Below the pieces are notes generated by a model. The model was not told the origin of the DNA. It saw only the letters and a list, made by a program, of their open reading frames with translations, and did not search any database. Source: Arthrobacter sp. HY1533 (lineage in GTDB: Bacteria; Actinomycetota; Actinomycetes; Actinomycetales; Micrococcaceae). Taken from it: DNA of 50,127 nt. The translations under genes were made by a program, and so were the position numbers. Positions 24,928 to 32,124 of the stretch are shown here, one piece after another; the first letter of the stretch is position 1; the number at the start of each line of letters is the position of its first letter. The stretch covers positions 1 to 50,127 of the forward strand of contig NZ_JANKZF010000034.1 in assembly GCF_027568515.1 (NCBI RefSeq), given 5' to 3'.

Positions 24928-27786
24928 TTACGCCCTTTTGGCAGAAACGGCCTCGGACAGCAGTTCCAGCACGTGCCGGTAGTCCTGGCCCGTGGCCCGG
25001 GTCATGCCGAGTTCGCATGTCCTGTTGCAGGAGGCGTGCGCCGCGGCGTCCATCTCCGCCACGTCCGCGGCCTGCGCCGCCGTGGCCGAGGCCGTGAGCT
25101 CGGGGTGCAGCATGCCCCTGTCGCCGGCAAATCCACAGCAGCCCCAGCGCTCCGGCACGTGCACCGAATCGGCCACGGCCTCCGCCACCTGAACGAGCGC
25201 CGGGTTCAGCCCCATGCGCGCGGAGGAACAGGTGGGGTGCAAGGCCAGCGATTGAATCCGCTGCCAGTCCCCGCCCAGCAGCGGCAGCAGGCGGGCGGCC
25301 GTGAATTCCACGGCATCCACCACGCGCAGGGGCTTCTGCCCCGGCGCCAGCTGCTCGCTTTCAATTGTGTGCAGCAGGCCCTCGGTGCAGCTTGAGGCGT
25401 CGCAGATGACGTCCAGCTCGCCGTCCCGGGTGGCCTCCCGCAGCAGCTTCAGGGTCCGGGCATGCATCTCGGCGAGCCCGCCGGCCATGCCCTTCGAGGA
25501 CCACGGAGTCCCGCAGCACGCATCGGAAATGCCCTCCGGCACCAGCAGTTCCACGCCCGCCGCGGCACACAGCTGCTCAAAGCTGGCCTGCACGCCGGCG
25601 GAACCGGCACCGGCCGGGCCAAACATGACGTTGACGCAGGCGGGGAAGTACACGGCCGCCGCCTCCCCCACGGGTGCCGGACGACGTCGGGCCTTGCCAC
25701 CGGCGGGCAGCTCGGCAGAGTAAAGGGGCAGCGTGTCCTCGCCCAGGAGCTTGCGGCCCAGCCTGTTCACGGGCAGCACGACGGCGGCCGGCACCTTCGC
25801 GGCCACGCCCAGTGCCAGCCCGGCGCCCTGGGTGACGGCGCCCCAATGCTTGGCGGCCGTTCCCCACACGGCGCCCTCCACCTTGCCTGCGTCCCTGGTG
25901 CGCAGATGCTTGACGAGAGTTCCTGTGTTGATGCCGACGGGGCAGGCGGTCTGGCACATGCCATCCACGGCACACGTATCCACGCCGGAGTATTCGTAGT
26001 CCCTGGCAAGCTCATCGGCCAGCGCCGTATCGCCGTCGCGGCGGGCGGCTTCCATGTCCCGCAGGGTGACGATGCGTTGGCGCGGGGTCAGGGTCAGGTT
26101 CTTGCTGGGGCACACGGGTTCGCAGTAGCCACAGGAGACGCAGCGGTCCACCTCGGGGTCAACCGCCGGCGGCGCCGTCTTTATGTGGCTCAGATGTGCC
26201 ATAGGGTCATCGTCGAGGATGACCCCGGGGTTCAGCATGCCGGCAGGGTCGCACAATTCCTTGATCCTGCGCATCACGGAGTACAGCTCATCGCCGTACT
26301 GGCGGCGCACAAACGGCGCCATGACGCGGCCAGTGCCATGTTCGGCCTTGAGGGATCCCCCCTCACCCAGGACCACATCCACCATGTCCTCCGTGAAGGC
26401 GGCGTAGCGGTCCAGTTCACCCTTGCTGGCAAACTTGTCGGTGAGCATGAAGTGGATGTTGCCGTCCTTGGCATGCCCAAAAATGACGGAATTAGCATAG
26501 CTGTACTTATTAAAGAGGGTGTTCAGTTCCAGGCAGGTGTGGGCCAGTGCGGGGACCGGCACCACCACATCCTCGAGCAGGGCCGTGGTGCCCGCCGGCC
26601 GGGCGCCGGCCACCGAGGTGTAGAGACCCTTGCGCAGGTGCCACAGTTCTGCACGGGCAGTGGCATCGGCACTGAATTCGGCAGGGCGGTCCAGCGCTAG
26701 CGATCCGGCGAGGGCCACGGCGCGGGCACTGAGTTCCGGCAGCTGGGCGGCGTCGGCACTTTGGTACTCCACCAGGAACGCCGCATGCTGGTCCACGGCC
26801 AGGCCGCGGACCACTCCGGGAACCTGGGACAGGCCCTGCCCCACCTTCAGGGAGAGTGAATCCATGAGCTCAACCGTGGCTGCCCCGCTGTCCACAAGGG
26901 CCGGCAAGGCCGTGTTGGCAGCCTCAAGGTCCTTGAAGACAAGCAGGCCCGAGGTGGCGTGGGCAAGCCTGGGGACGGTGCGGAACACGGCCTCGGCAAC
27001 AAAGCCCAGCGTGCCTTCACTGCCCACCACCAGGTGGGCCAGGATGTCCACGGGATCCTCAAAATCCAGCAGTGAGTTCAGCCCGTAGCCCATGGTGTTT
27101 TTCATGGCGAACTGGCGCTCAATTTCGGCGCGGGAGGCCGGGTTGCCGCGTACCCTTTCCGCGAGCTCGCCCAGCCCCTTGAACAGTTCCGGCTCGAGCG
27201 AGCGCAGCCGGGCCGACGCATCTGCAGCTCCCGTGTCAATGACAGTTCCGCTAGGCAGCACCAGGGTCAGCGACTCCAGGGTGCGGTAGGCGTTGTCGGT
27301 GGTTCCGCAGGCCATGCCGGAGGAATTGTTGGCCACCACGCCACCAATGGTGCAGGCGGCCTCGCTGGCCGGGTCCGGGCCGAACTTCCGGCCGAAGCGC
27401 AGCAGCCTGGCGTTGAGTTCGCGCACCGTGACCCCCGGCTGCACGCGGACCCGGGCGCCGCCGTCGAACACGTCAATGTTCCGGAAGTTCTTGCGTACAT
27501 CCACCAACAGGCCGTCGCTGACAGCCTGGCCACTGAGGCTCGTGCCGCCCGAACGGAGGGTCAGGGGAAGGCCGCGGGCCGTGCTCAGGCGCATGAGCGC
27601 AGCCACCTCGGCGGCGTTTGAGGGGACGGCGACTGCCTGCGGGATCAGCAGGAAGTGGGAGGCGTCGTGGGCATTGGCGTGGCGGTCAAGGAGGCGCGTT
27701 GAAGTTTGTCCTGATCCCGGCAAGGCCGCCAAGGCGCCGCCCCAGCTGTCCCGCTCCGTCGGCACCTGCGCCGTTTTCATGGCCAT
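24928..27786 (-). CDS. FAD/Fe-S D-lactate dehydrogenase-like oxidoreductase
   Basis: The 952-residue protein fuses an FAD-linked oxidase with an iron-sulfur domain. The FAD part holds LTLRSGGTSLSGQAVSDGLLVDV, TIGGVVANNSSGMACGT and FGHAKDGNIHFML. Two ferredoxin-like clusters follow: CVSCGYCEPVCPSK (from about residue 546) and CAVDGMCQTACPVG (about 603). Two CCG motifs (SDACCGTPW, about 753; WGCCGFAGD, about 882) come last, as in GlpC/heterodisulfide-reductase-type domains. It fits single-chain D-lactate or 2-hydroxyacid dehydrogenases that feed electrons to the membrane. It is not overlapped by neighbours; 144 bases separate it from bioY. Confidence 0.92.
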   Translation of the reverse strand: MAMKTAQVPTERDSWGGALAALPGSGQTSTRLLDRHANAHDASHFLLIPQAVAVPSNAAEVAALMRLSTARGLPLTLRSGGTSLSGQAVSDGLLVDVRKNFRNIDVFDGGARVRVQPGVTVRELNARLLRFGRKFGPDPASEAACTIGGVVANNSSGMACGTTDNAYRTLESLTLVLPSGTVIDTGAADASARLRSLEPELFKGLGELAERVRGNPASRAEIERQFAMKNTMGYGLNSLLDFEDPVDILAHLVVGSEGTLGFVAEAVFRTVPRLAHATSGLLVFKDLEAANTALPALVDSGAATVELMDSLSLKVGQGLSQVPGVVRGLAVDQHAAFLVEYQSADAAQLPELSARAVALAGSLALDRPAEFSADATARAELWHLRKGLYTSVAGARPAGTTALLEDVVVPVPALAHTCLELNTLFNKYSYANSVIFGHAKDGNIHFMLTDKFASKGELDRYAAFTEDMVDVVLGEGGSLKAEHGTGRVMAPFVRRQYGDELYSVMRRIKELCDPAGMLNPGVILDDDPMAHLSHIKTAPPAVDPEVDRCVSCGYCEPVCPSKNLTLTPRQRIVTLRDMEAARRDGDTALADELARDYEYSGVDTCAVDGMCQTACPVGINTGTLVKHLRTRDAGKVEGAVWGTAAKHWGAVTQGAGLALGVAAKVPAAVVLPVNRLGRKLLGEDTLPLYSAELPAGGKARRRPAPVGEAAAVYFPACVNVMFGPAGAGSAGVQASFEQLCAAAGVELLVPEGISDACCGTPWSSKGMAGGLAEMHARTLKLLREATRDGELDVICDASSCTEGLLHTIESEQLAPGQKPLRVVDAVEFTAARLLPLLGGDWQRIQSLALHPTCSSARMGLNPALVQVAEAVADSVHVPERWGCCGFAGDRGMLHPELTASATAAQAADVAEMDAAAHASCNRTCELGMTRATGQDYRHVLELLSEAVSAKRA

Positions 27787-27930
27787 TCCAGCATCCTCAC
27801 ATCCGCGTGTCCAAGGTTTCCGTTCTGCCCGGGCATGCCGAAGCGATCAACGCAAGTGTGCTGCGCAACCTGGGAGACTTCAATTGTCATACCAGCATGG
27901 CCCACAATCCGCGGCGGACCATTAATGTCA

Positions 27931-28608
27931 CTATGCGCCGCGCCGTCCACCGCGGCGCCGCACCAGCAATTCGGGAAAGGCTCGATGCAGTGGCAGCACG
28001 ATTGCCACGGCGATGGCGCATTTGAGCAGGTCCCCGGGAACAAACATCAGGTCCGCCGCGGCGGCCGCCTGCGCCGACAATTTCCCATTGACCATCATGC
28101 CTAAGATGCCCATTGCATGAATAGCCGCTGTGCCGGCCAACGCAGCAATGGACAGTCCCACCACCCTGGGAACTGATCGGTGCAGCAACAGCGTGGTGAC
28201 AGCGCCGGCCACGAACGCCCCGGCAACGAAGCCCAGGATGTACCCAGCACCGGGGCTCAGCAGAATTCCGGGGCCGCCTCGGAACGAGGAGAAGATGGGC
28301 AGGCCCATGACACCCAGCAGCACATAGAGGCCCAGGGCAGCCCCCGCCCGCACGGCACCCAGTGCCAGGCCAACCATAATCACCATCATCGTCTGAATCG
28401 TGATGGGGACTCCGAGCAAATTGCCCGCCGGCAGGGCGGGAACCACCGCCGCCACAGCAACCAACGCCGCAAAAACTGCCACGTAGGCAAGATCCTGGGC
28501 GGTCCAGGCCCTTCTCGCTCCCGCCCGAGAACGGCCGGGTTGCCCCTTAGCCAGCCCGGCCGCGGCCAGTCCACCGGCGGCCGGGTCAGCGGATTCTGGC
28601 GCCAGCAT
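27931..28608 (-). CDS. bioY: Biotin transporter BioY (ECF S component)
   Basis: The 225-residue membrane protein has about six hydrophobic segments after a cytosolic N-terminal stretch. Its BioY features are VPITIQTMMVIMVGLALGAVRAGAALGLYVLLGVMGLPIFSSFRGGPGILLSPGAGYILGF. BioY binds biotin for uptake with or without the ECF energy module, and no ecfA/ecfT genes are in this window. Its start overlaps the stop of the aconitase X small subunit by one base (TGATG), so it is translated with that operon. This placement next to a biotin-dependent carboxylase suggests it supplies that enzyme's cofactor. Confidence 0.93.
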   Translation of the reverse strand: MLAPESADPAAGGLAAAGLAKGQPGRSRAGARRAWTAQDLAYVAVFAALVAVAAVVPALPAGNLLGVPITIQTMMVIMVGLALGAVRAGAALGLYVLLGVMGLPIFSSFRGGPGILLSPGAGYILGFVAGAFVAGAVTTLLLHRSVPRVVGLSIAALAGTAAIHAMGILGMMVNGKLSAQAAAAADLMFVPGDLLKCAIAVAIVLPLHRAFPELLVRRRGGRRGA

Positions 28609-29030
28609 CAGAGTTCCCTGCCATCCACAGTTTCAAGCACCGTCAGTTCCATGTTGGCTGGATCAAGGCTGATCCTGTCGCCGGTCTTGATGCCGCTGAG
28701 GCAGGCACCATCGATTCCGCTGGCAATCGGGATGCCAGCCGTTACGGCACCTTGCACCATGACCGGATTGGTGTCGCCAAAAACCAAGCCGGCGAAGCCC
28801 ACACCCCGCTGCGCCATGGCCAGGAGGGCCCACCCGGCAGCCACGCCGCCCTGAACCCCGGGGGAGATGAAAATCTTCCCCGTGATGGACTCACCCCGCA
28901 GGGGATGATCGATCCTGCTGATAATGCCGCGGGTGCGGTCCAGGTCGTAGCGGGCACTAAATGGCACCGGGCTGACCAGAGCCTCTCCCTCGATGGTCTT
29001 TCCGACGGCTCGTTTCAGGGCGTATTTCAT
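28608..29030 (-). CDS. Aconitase X small (swivel, DUF126) subunit
   Basis: The 140-residue protein is the swivelling beta-domain of aconitase X. Visible features are LVSPVPFSARYDLDRTRGIISRIDHPLRGESITGKIF, then PGVQGGVAAGWALLAM and FGDTNPVMVQGAVTAGIPIASGI. In this superfamily the small domain closes over the active site. The start at 29030 has AAGGAG seven bases upstream, inside the end of the large-subunit gene, whose stop lies at 29032. It works as a pair with that subunit. Confidence 0.92.
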   Translation of the reverse strand: MKYALKRAVGKTIEGEALVSPVPFSARYDLDRTRGIISRIDHPLRGESITGKIFISPGVQGGVAAGWALLAMAQRGVGFAGLVFGDTNPVMVQGAVTAGIPIASGIDGACLSGIKTGDRISLDPANMELTVLETVDGREL

Positions 29031-29031
29031 T

Positions 29032-30282
29032 TCAGCTCTCCTTGGCTTGTGATTCAACAGGGACCGTCGCCGCCAGGATGCAGTCCCCCGTGGTCATGAT
29101 GGTTGGCGCGTAGCCGTGGGCCTTAACAATGTTGGCCAGCTTGGCGGAGTTCGTCACCAGTGTGTTCCAGCCGAAGTCCTTGCGCTGCTGTGCCGGATCC
29201 ATCAGGTACCAACAGGTGTCCTGCAAGATGGCCGCGCCTGCGCCCATGAGGACTTCGAGCAGGCCGGTGCGTTCGGCTTCAACAAACACGCTGCGATTGG
29301 TGGTGATAATGAGCTTCGTTTCAGCCTTCACCTTCCGTCCTTGCAGTTTTTGCGCCAGGCCTTGCATTTCGAACAGGGAGAGCTGGGGGGCGGTAAACAC
29401 GACCACATCCGGCGCCGCCGCCCCCGGTTCGGCCCGCCCCAGGTAGCCTTCCAAATCGGTCTGGCCAAACTCAGCCTCGCCCAGCCTTTTCCGGTTCCCA
29501 CAGGCCTGCTCCAGCGTCGCCGCCTCGGGCGTGTGGCCCACAACGTGGAACATTGCCATGGAACCGTAGCTGGCTATGGCTGCGGCCAGGTGCTTGAGCG
29601 CATCCGAAGAAGGGACGACACCTTCAGGGAGCACAATTGCCGGCACATTGTCATAGCCGCGGTAGGCGGATCCTGCGAACGCCCCCAGCGCACCCCAATG
29701 GGCAAGGTCGGTCATCTCTGCCGTCACGGTGACCACCGCATTGGCCCGCCGGTTCTCGTCCAGGTGGAAGCCATACCCCGGGGTGCGGCCGGTGATGCCT
29801 GCCAGCAGTGAGGCAGTGCCTGCCTCGTAGTTGCTCCGCGCCCCGAGAACAGAGTTTGCGTAAGCAACAGTGCCAGTGTCACCCCATGCCACATGTTCCC
29901 CGAGCCTGGGTTGGTACAGAGTTTGGTATCCGATGCAGGTATTCACCACCAGCACGCCCAAGGTGGTTAGGGACTTGCGTACCCCCACCTCCTCCTTGGC
30001 AAGGGACGCCAACTGCTGAAAGCTCTCCATCTGGTCCAAGTCGACGCAAGTGGCATTGCGGCTAGTGGGAACCACAACCTTCAACCCGGCATTTGTCATG
30101 CGTTCCAGGTAGGCAATGCCGGCGGCGCCAAACACTTCCGGGTCCCCTGTGAAGTGGGCGTTGGCCACTGGAACCATTCGCTCGGCGCCGAAGAACTCCC
30201 CAACCTGAATCTGTTCCCTGAGCGCCTCAGCGCGGGCGTCCCCCTGCTCAAGAATTTCCTGCTCTTCCTGGGTCAAGATCAT
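29032..30282 (-). CDS. Aconitase X catalytic (DUF521) subunit
   Basis: The 416-residue protein is an aconitase X large subunit. It has VPVANAHFTGDPEVFGAAGIAYL, cysteines in SRNATC (about 79), VVNTC (116) and LQDTC (about 352) placed as Fe-S ligands, and ending TNSAKLANIVKAHGYAPTIMTTGDCI. Known members dehydrate cis-3-hydroxy-L-proline in bacteria or mevalonate 5-phosphate in archaea. Other substrates are possible and this one is unknown. The ATG at 30282 has GGAGG five bases upstream; the TTG at 30294 is an alternative. Its promoter carries operator A. Confidence 0.93.
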   Translation of the reverse strand: MILTQEEQEILEQGDARAEALREQIQVGEFFGAERMVPVANAHFTGDPEVFGAAGIAYLERMTNAGLKVVVPTSRNATCVDLDQMESFQQLASLAKEEVGVRKSLTTLGVLVVNTCIGYQTLYQPRLGEHVAWGDTGTVAYANSVLGARSNYEAGTASLLAGITGRTPGYGFHLDENRRANAVVTVTAEMTDLAHWGALGAFAGSAYRGYDNVPAIVLPEGVVPSSDALKHLAAAIASYGSMAMFHVVGHTPEAATLEQACGNRKRLGEAEFGQTDLEGYLGRAEPGAAAPDVVVFTAPQLSLFEMQGLAQKLQGRKVKAETKLIITTNRSVFVEAERTGLLEVLMGAGAAILQDTCWYLMDPAQQRKDFGWNTLVTNSAKLANIVKAHGYAPTIMTTGDCILAATVPVESQAKES

Positions 30283-30305
30283 GATCGCCTCCAAATCCGA
30301 TGTAG

Positions 30306-30359
30306 ATACGTTTCGATACCTTTACATACCTTTATAGACGTTCGGTGATTGTGACGCAA
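30306..30359 (-). promoter_or_regulatory. Promoter and operator A of the aconitase X operon
   Basis: On the minus strand a -35 TTGCGT (30359-30354), a 17-base spacer and a -10 TATAAA (30336-30331) precede operator A, AGGTATCGAAACGTAT (30321-30306). The operator lies just downstream of the expected transcription start. The 9-mer ATACCTTTA occurs on the plus strand at 30316 and 30326, ten bases apart, and the second copy overlaps the -10. A repressor here would block elongation or open complex formation. Confidence 0.6.
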
Positions 30360-30462
30360 GTCTCTGTTGAAGAAACGTCCCCGGAACCCCGGCACGAGCC
30401 CCAGCGGGCGGCAAATATTGGATTCGCGGGCCATCCAATCAAAAATTGATCTCCCAGTGCGC

Positions 30463-30517
30463 TTGCGATTCAAGTCACAAGTGATTACCGTTGAAGAAAA
30501 TACGTATCGAAACGTAT
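30463..30517 (+). promoter_or_regulatory. Promoter and operator B of the DUF35-thiolase operon
   Basis: A -35 TTGCGA (30463-30468), a 17-base spacer and a -10 TACCGT (30486-30491) are followed after ten bases by operator B, ACGTATCGAAACGTAT (30502-30517). It sits inside a perfect 7-6-7 inverted repeat (30499-30518). The gene start is at 30554. Operators A and B match at 15 of 16 positions and face opposite ways in this divergent region. Confidence 0.6.
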
Positions 30518-30553
30518 TGCTGATTTCCCAACGAGCAGGAGCTTGACGGACTC

Positions 30554-30943
30554 ATGAATTCCAATGCATACTTCCGCGAATACAGCGCAAGAGCCGCAAG
30601 CGGCAGCGCCGTGCTGCCGCGCTGTGGCCACTGCAGCACCGTTTTCATGCCGCCACGGGCTGCCTGCCCCGAATGCGGTGCAGCGGATCCCGGCTGGATG
30701 CCGGCCAACGGCGCCGCCGGAACCCTTTACAGCTTCACTGTGATGGGAGAGGGCGCCCAGGAACGGATCATCGGCCTGGCGGAGCTGGATGCCATCACCG
30801 ACGGCAGCAAGTTCTATGCGCAGCTCCTGTGCGATGACACGTCCCAGCTGACCATGGGGGCCGCGGTCACGGTGGGCACGGCAGATCTCGGCAGTGGCGA
30901 ACTGGTTCCCGTGCTGACGCTGCGGGGTGCTGGCAATGACTGA
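30554..30943 (+). CDS. DUF35 OB-fold/Zn-ribbon protein (acyl-CoA-associated)
   Basis: The 129-residue protein has a zinc ribbon (Cys24, Cys27, Cys38, Cys41 in PRCGHC and CPECG) and an OB-fold: GTLYSFTVMGEGAQERIIGLAELDA. DUF35 proteins partner with thiolase-fold enzymes, and some form thiolase-DUF35 complexes that condense or cleave acyl-CoA. Here the next gene overlaps its end and encodes such a partner. It is the first gene of the plus-strand catabolic operon, behind operator B. Confidence 0.9.
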   Translation: MNSNAYFREYSARAASGSAVLPRCGHCSTVFMPPRAACPECGAADPGWMPANGAAGTLYSFTVMGEGAQERIIGLAELDAITDGSKFYAQLLCDDTSQLTMGAAVTVGTADLGSGELVPVLTLRGAGND

Positions 30944-32069
30944 GACGGCACTGGCAGGAATGGGCATGAGCGCCACCAGCGCCCCCCACCACCGGGACGC
31001 CCTGGACATCATGGCTGACTCCGCACTCGCCGCCGTGCGGGATTCCGGACTCAGCCTCAAGGACATCGACGGCATCTTCACGGCCACGGCACAAGTTGAC
31101 CTGCCCACACTGGCATTGAGCGAACATCTGGGCATCACGCCCCGGTATCTGGACTCCACGGTCCACGGTGGGGCATCAAACCTCTCGCACATCCACCATG
31201 CCGTCAGCGCCATCCGCGACGGCAAGTGCGAGGCGGCCCTGGTGGTCTACGGCAGCACCCAGCGCACCATGCTCAAGGCAACGGGAAAGCGCCCCGCTGT
31301 GGCATCCTGCCCCCCTGTGGAATCCCTGTACAACCCCTTGTTCCCCATCTCCTCGTATGCGCTGATGGCACAACGGCACATGCTCGAATTCGGCACCACC
31401 CGCCGGCAGCTCAGTTCCGTGGCCGTGGCGGCAAGCCGCTGGGGCGCCCTCAACCCGGCAGCCCAGCGCAGGGACATCATTTCGGCCGAGGATGTTACGG
31501 CGTCACCAAAGATCTCCTCCCCGTTCCACAAGCTGGACTGCTGCCTGATCACGGACGGGGCCGGCGCCGTGGTGGTGACGACGGCACAGCGGGCCGCCCG
31601 TCTGGGCCGCGCTCCCGTGGCAATCCTCGGCTCCGGCGAATACTCATCGCACGAAGGCATGATGGCCATGAAGGACTTGGTGCGCACGGGCGCTGCCGTC
31701 TCAAGTCAGGCCGCCTTCGCCCAAGCTGGGCTGGGGCCAGCGGACATGGACGTGGCCCAGGTGTACGACGCCTTCACCATCAACACCATCCTGCTGCTGG
31801 AGGACCTGGGCTTTTGCGCCAAGGGCACCGGCGGGCAGTTCATTGAAGAAGGTCACACCAGCCCGGGCGGCCGCTTGCCCACCAACACCAGCGGCGGCGG
31901 ACTCGCCTTTTCACACCCCGGCATGTTTGGCATCTACACCGTATTGGAGGCCATGACACAGCTGAGGGGCCAAGGTGGCGACCGGCAGGTGCCAGGGGCC
32001 GCAAAAGCCGTGGCCCACGGAATTGGCGGCACAATGTCCGCCCACACCACTTTGGTCCTGGGCGGCTAA
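30936..32069 (+). CDS. Thiolase-fold protein (SCP2-thiolase-like, non-canonical)
   Basis: The 377-residue protein has the thiolase fold: DIMADSALAAVRDSGLSLKDIDGIFTATAQ at the start, VYDAFTINTILLLEDLGF (Tyr277) in the middle, GGGLAFSHPGMFGIY near the end and GIGGTMSAHTTLVLGG at the C-terminus. The nucleophilic cysteine normally found in the first third is absent (STVHGGASNLSH). Related Cys-less proteins, such as the Ltp2 steroid aldolase, cleave C-C bonds by retro-aldol chemistry with a DUF35 partner. It overlaps the DUF35 gene by eight bases. An alternative GTG start lies at 30927. Confidence 0.88.
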   Translation: MTETALAGMGMSATSAPHHRDALDIMADSALAAVRDSGLSLKDIDGIFTATAQVDLPTLALSEHLGITPRYLDSTVHGGASNLSHIHHAVSAIRDGKCEAALVVYGSTQRTMLKATGKRPAVASCPPVESLYNPLFPISSYALMAQRHMLEFGTTRRQLSSVAVAASRWGALNPAAQRRDIISAEDVTASPKISSPFHKLDCCLITDGAGAVVVTTAQRAARLGRAPVAILGSGEYSSHEGMMAMKDLVRTGAAVSSQAAFAQAGLGPADMDVAQVYDAFTINTILLLEDLGFCAKGTGGQFIEEGHTSPGGRLPTNTSGGGLAFSHPGMFGIYTVLEAMTQLRGQGGDRQVPGAAKAVAHGIGGTMSAHTTLVLGG

Positions 32070-32124
32070 ACAACGCCGCCACAGACCACACAACGAGCAA
32101 GCCAACTTAGAACCAGGAGCAGCA

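Noticed and set aside
28608-30282. Hydroxyproline catabolism as the island's role
   Set aside because: Aconitase X suggests it, but no proline racemase/epimerase, amino-acid oxidase or imine reductase is found nearby.
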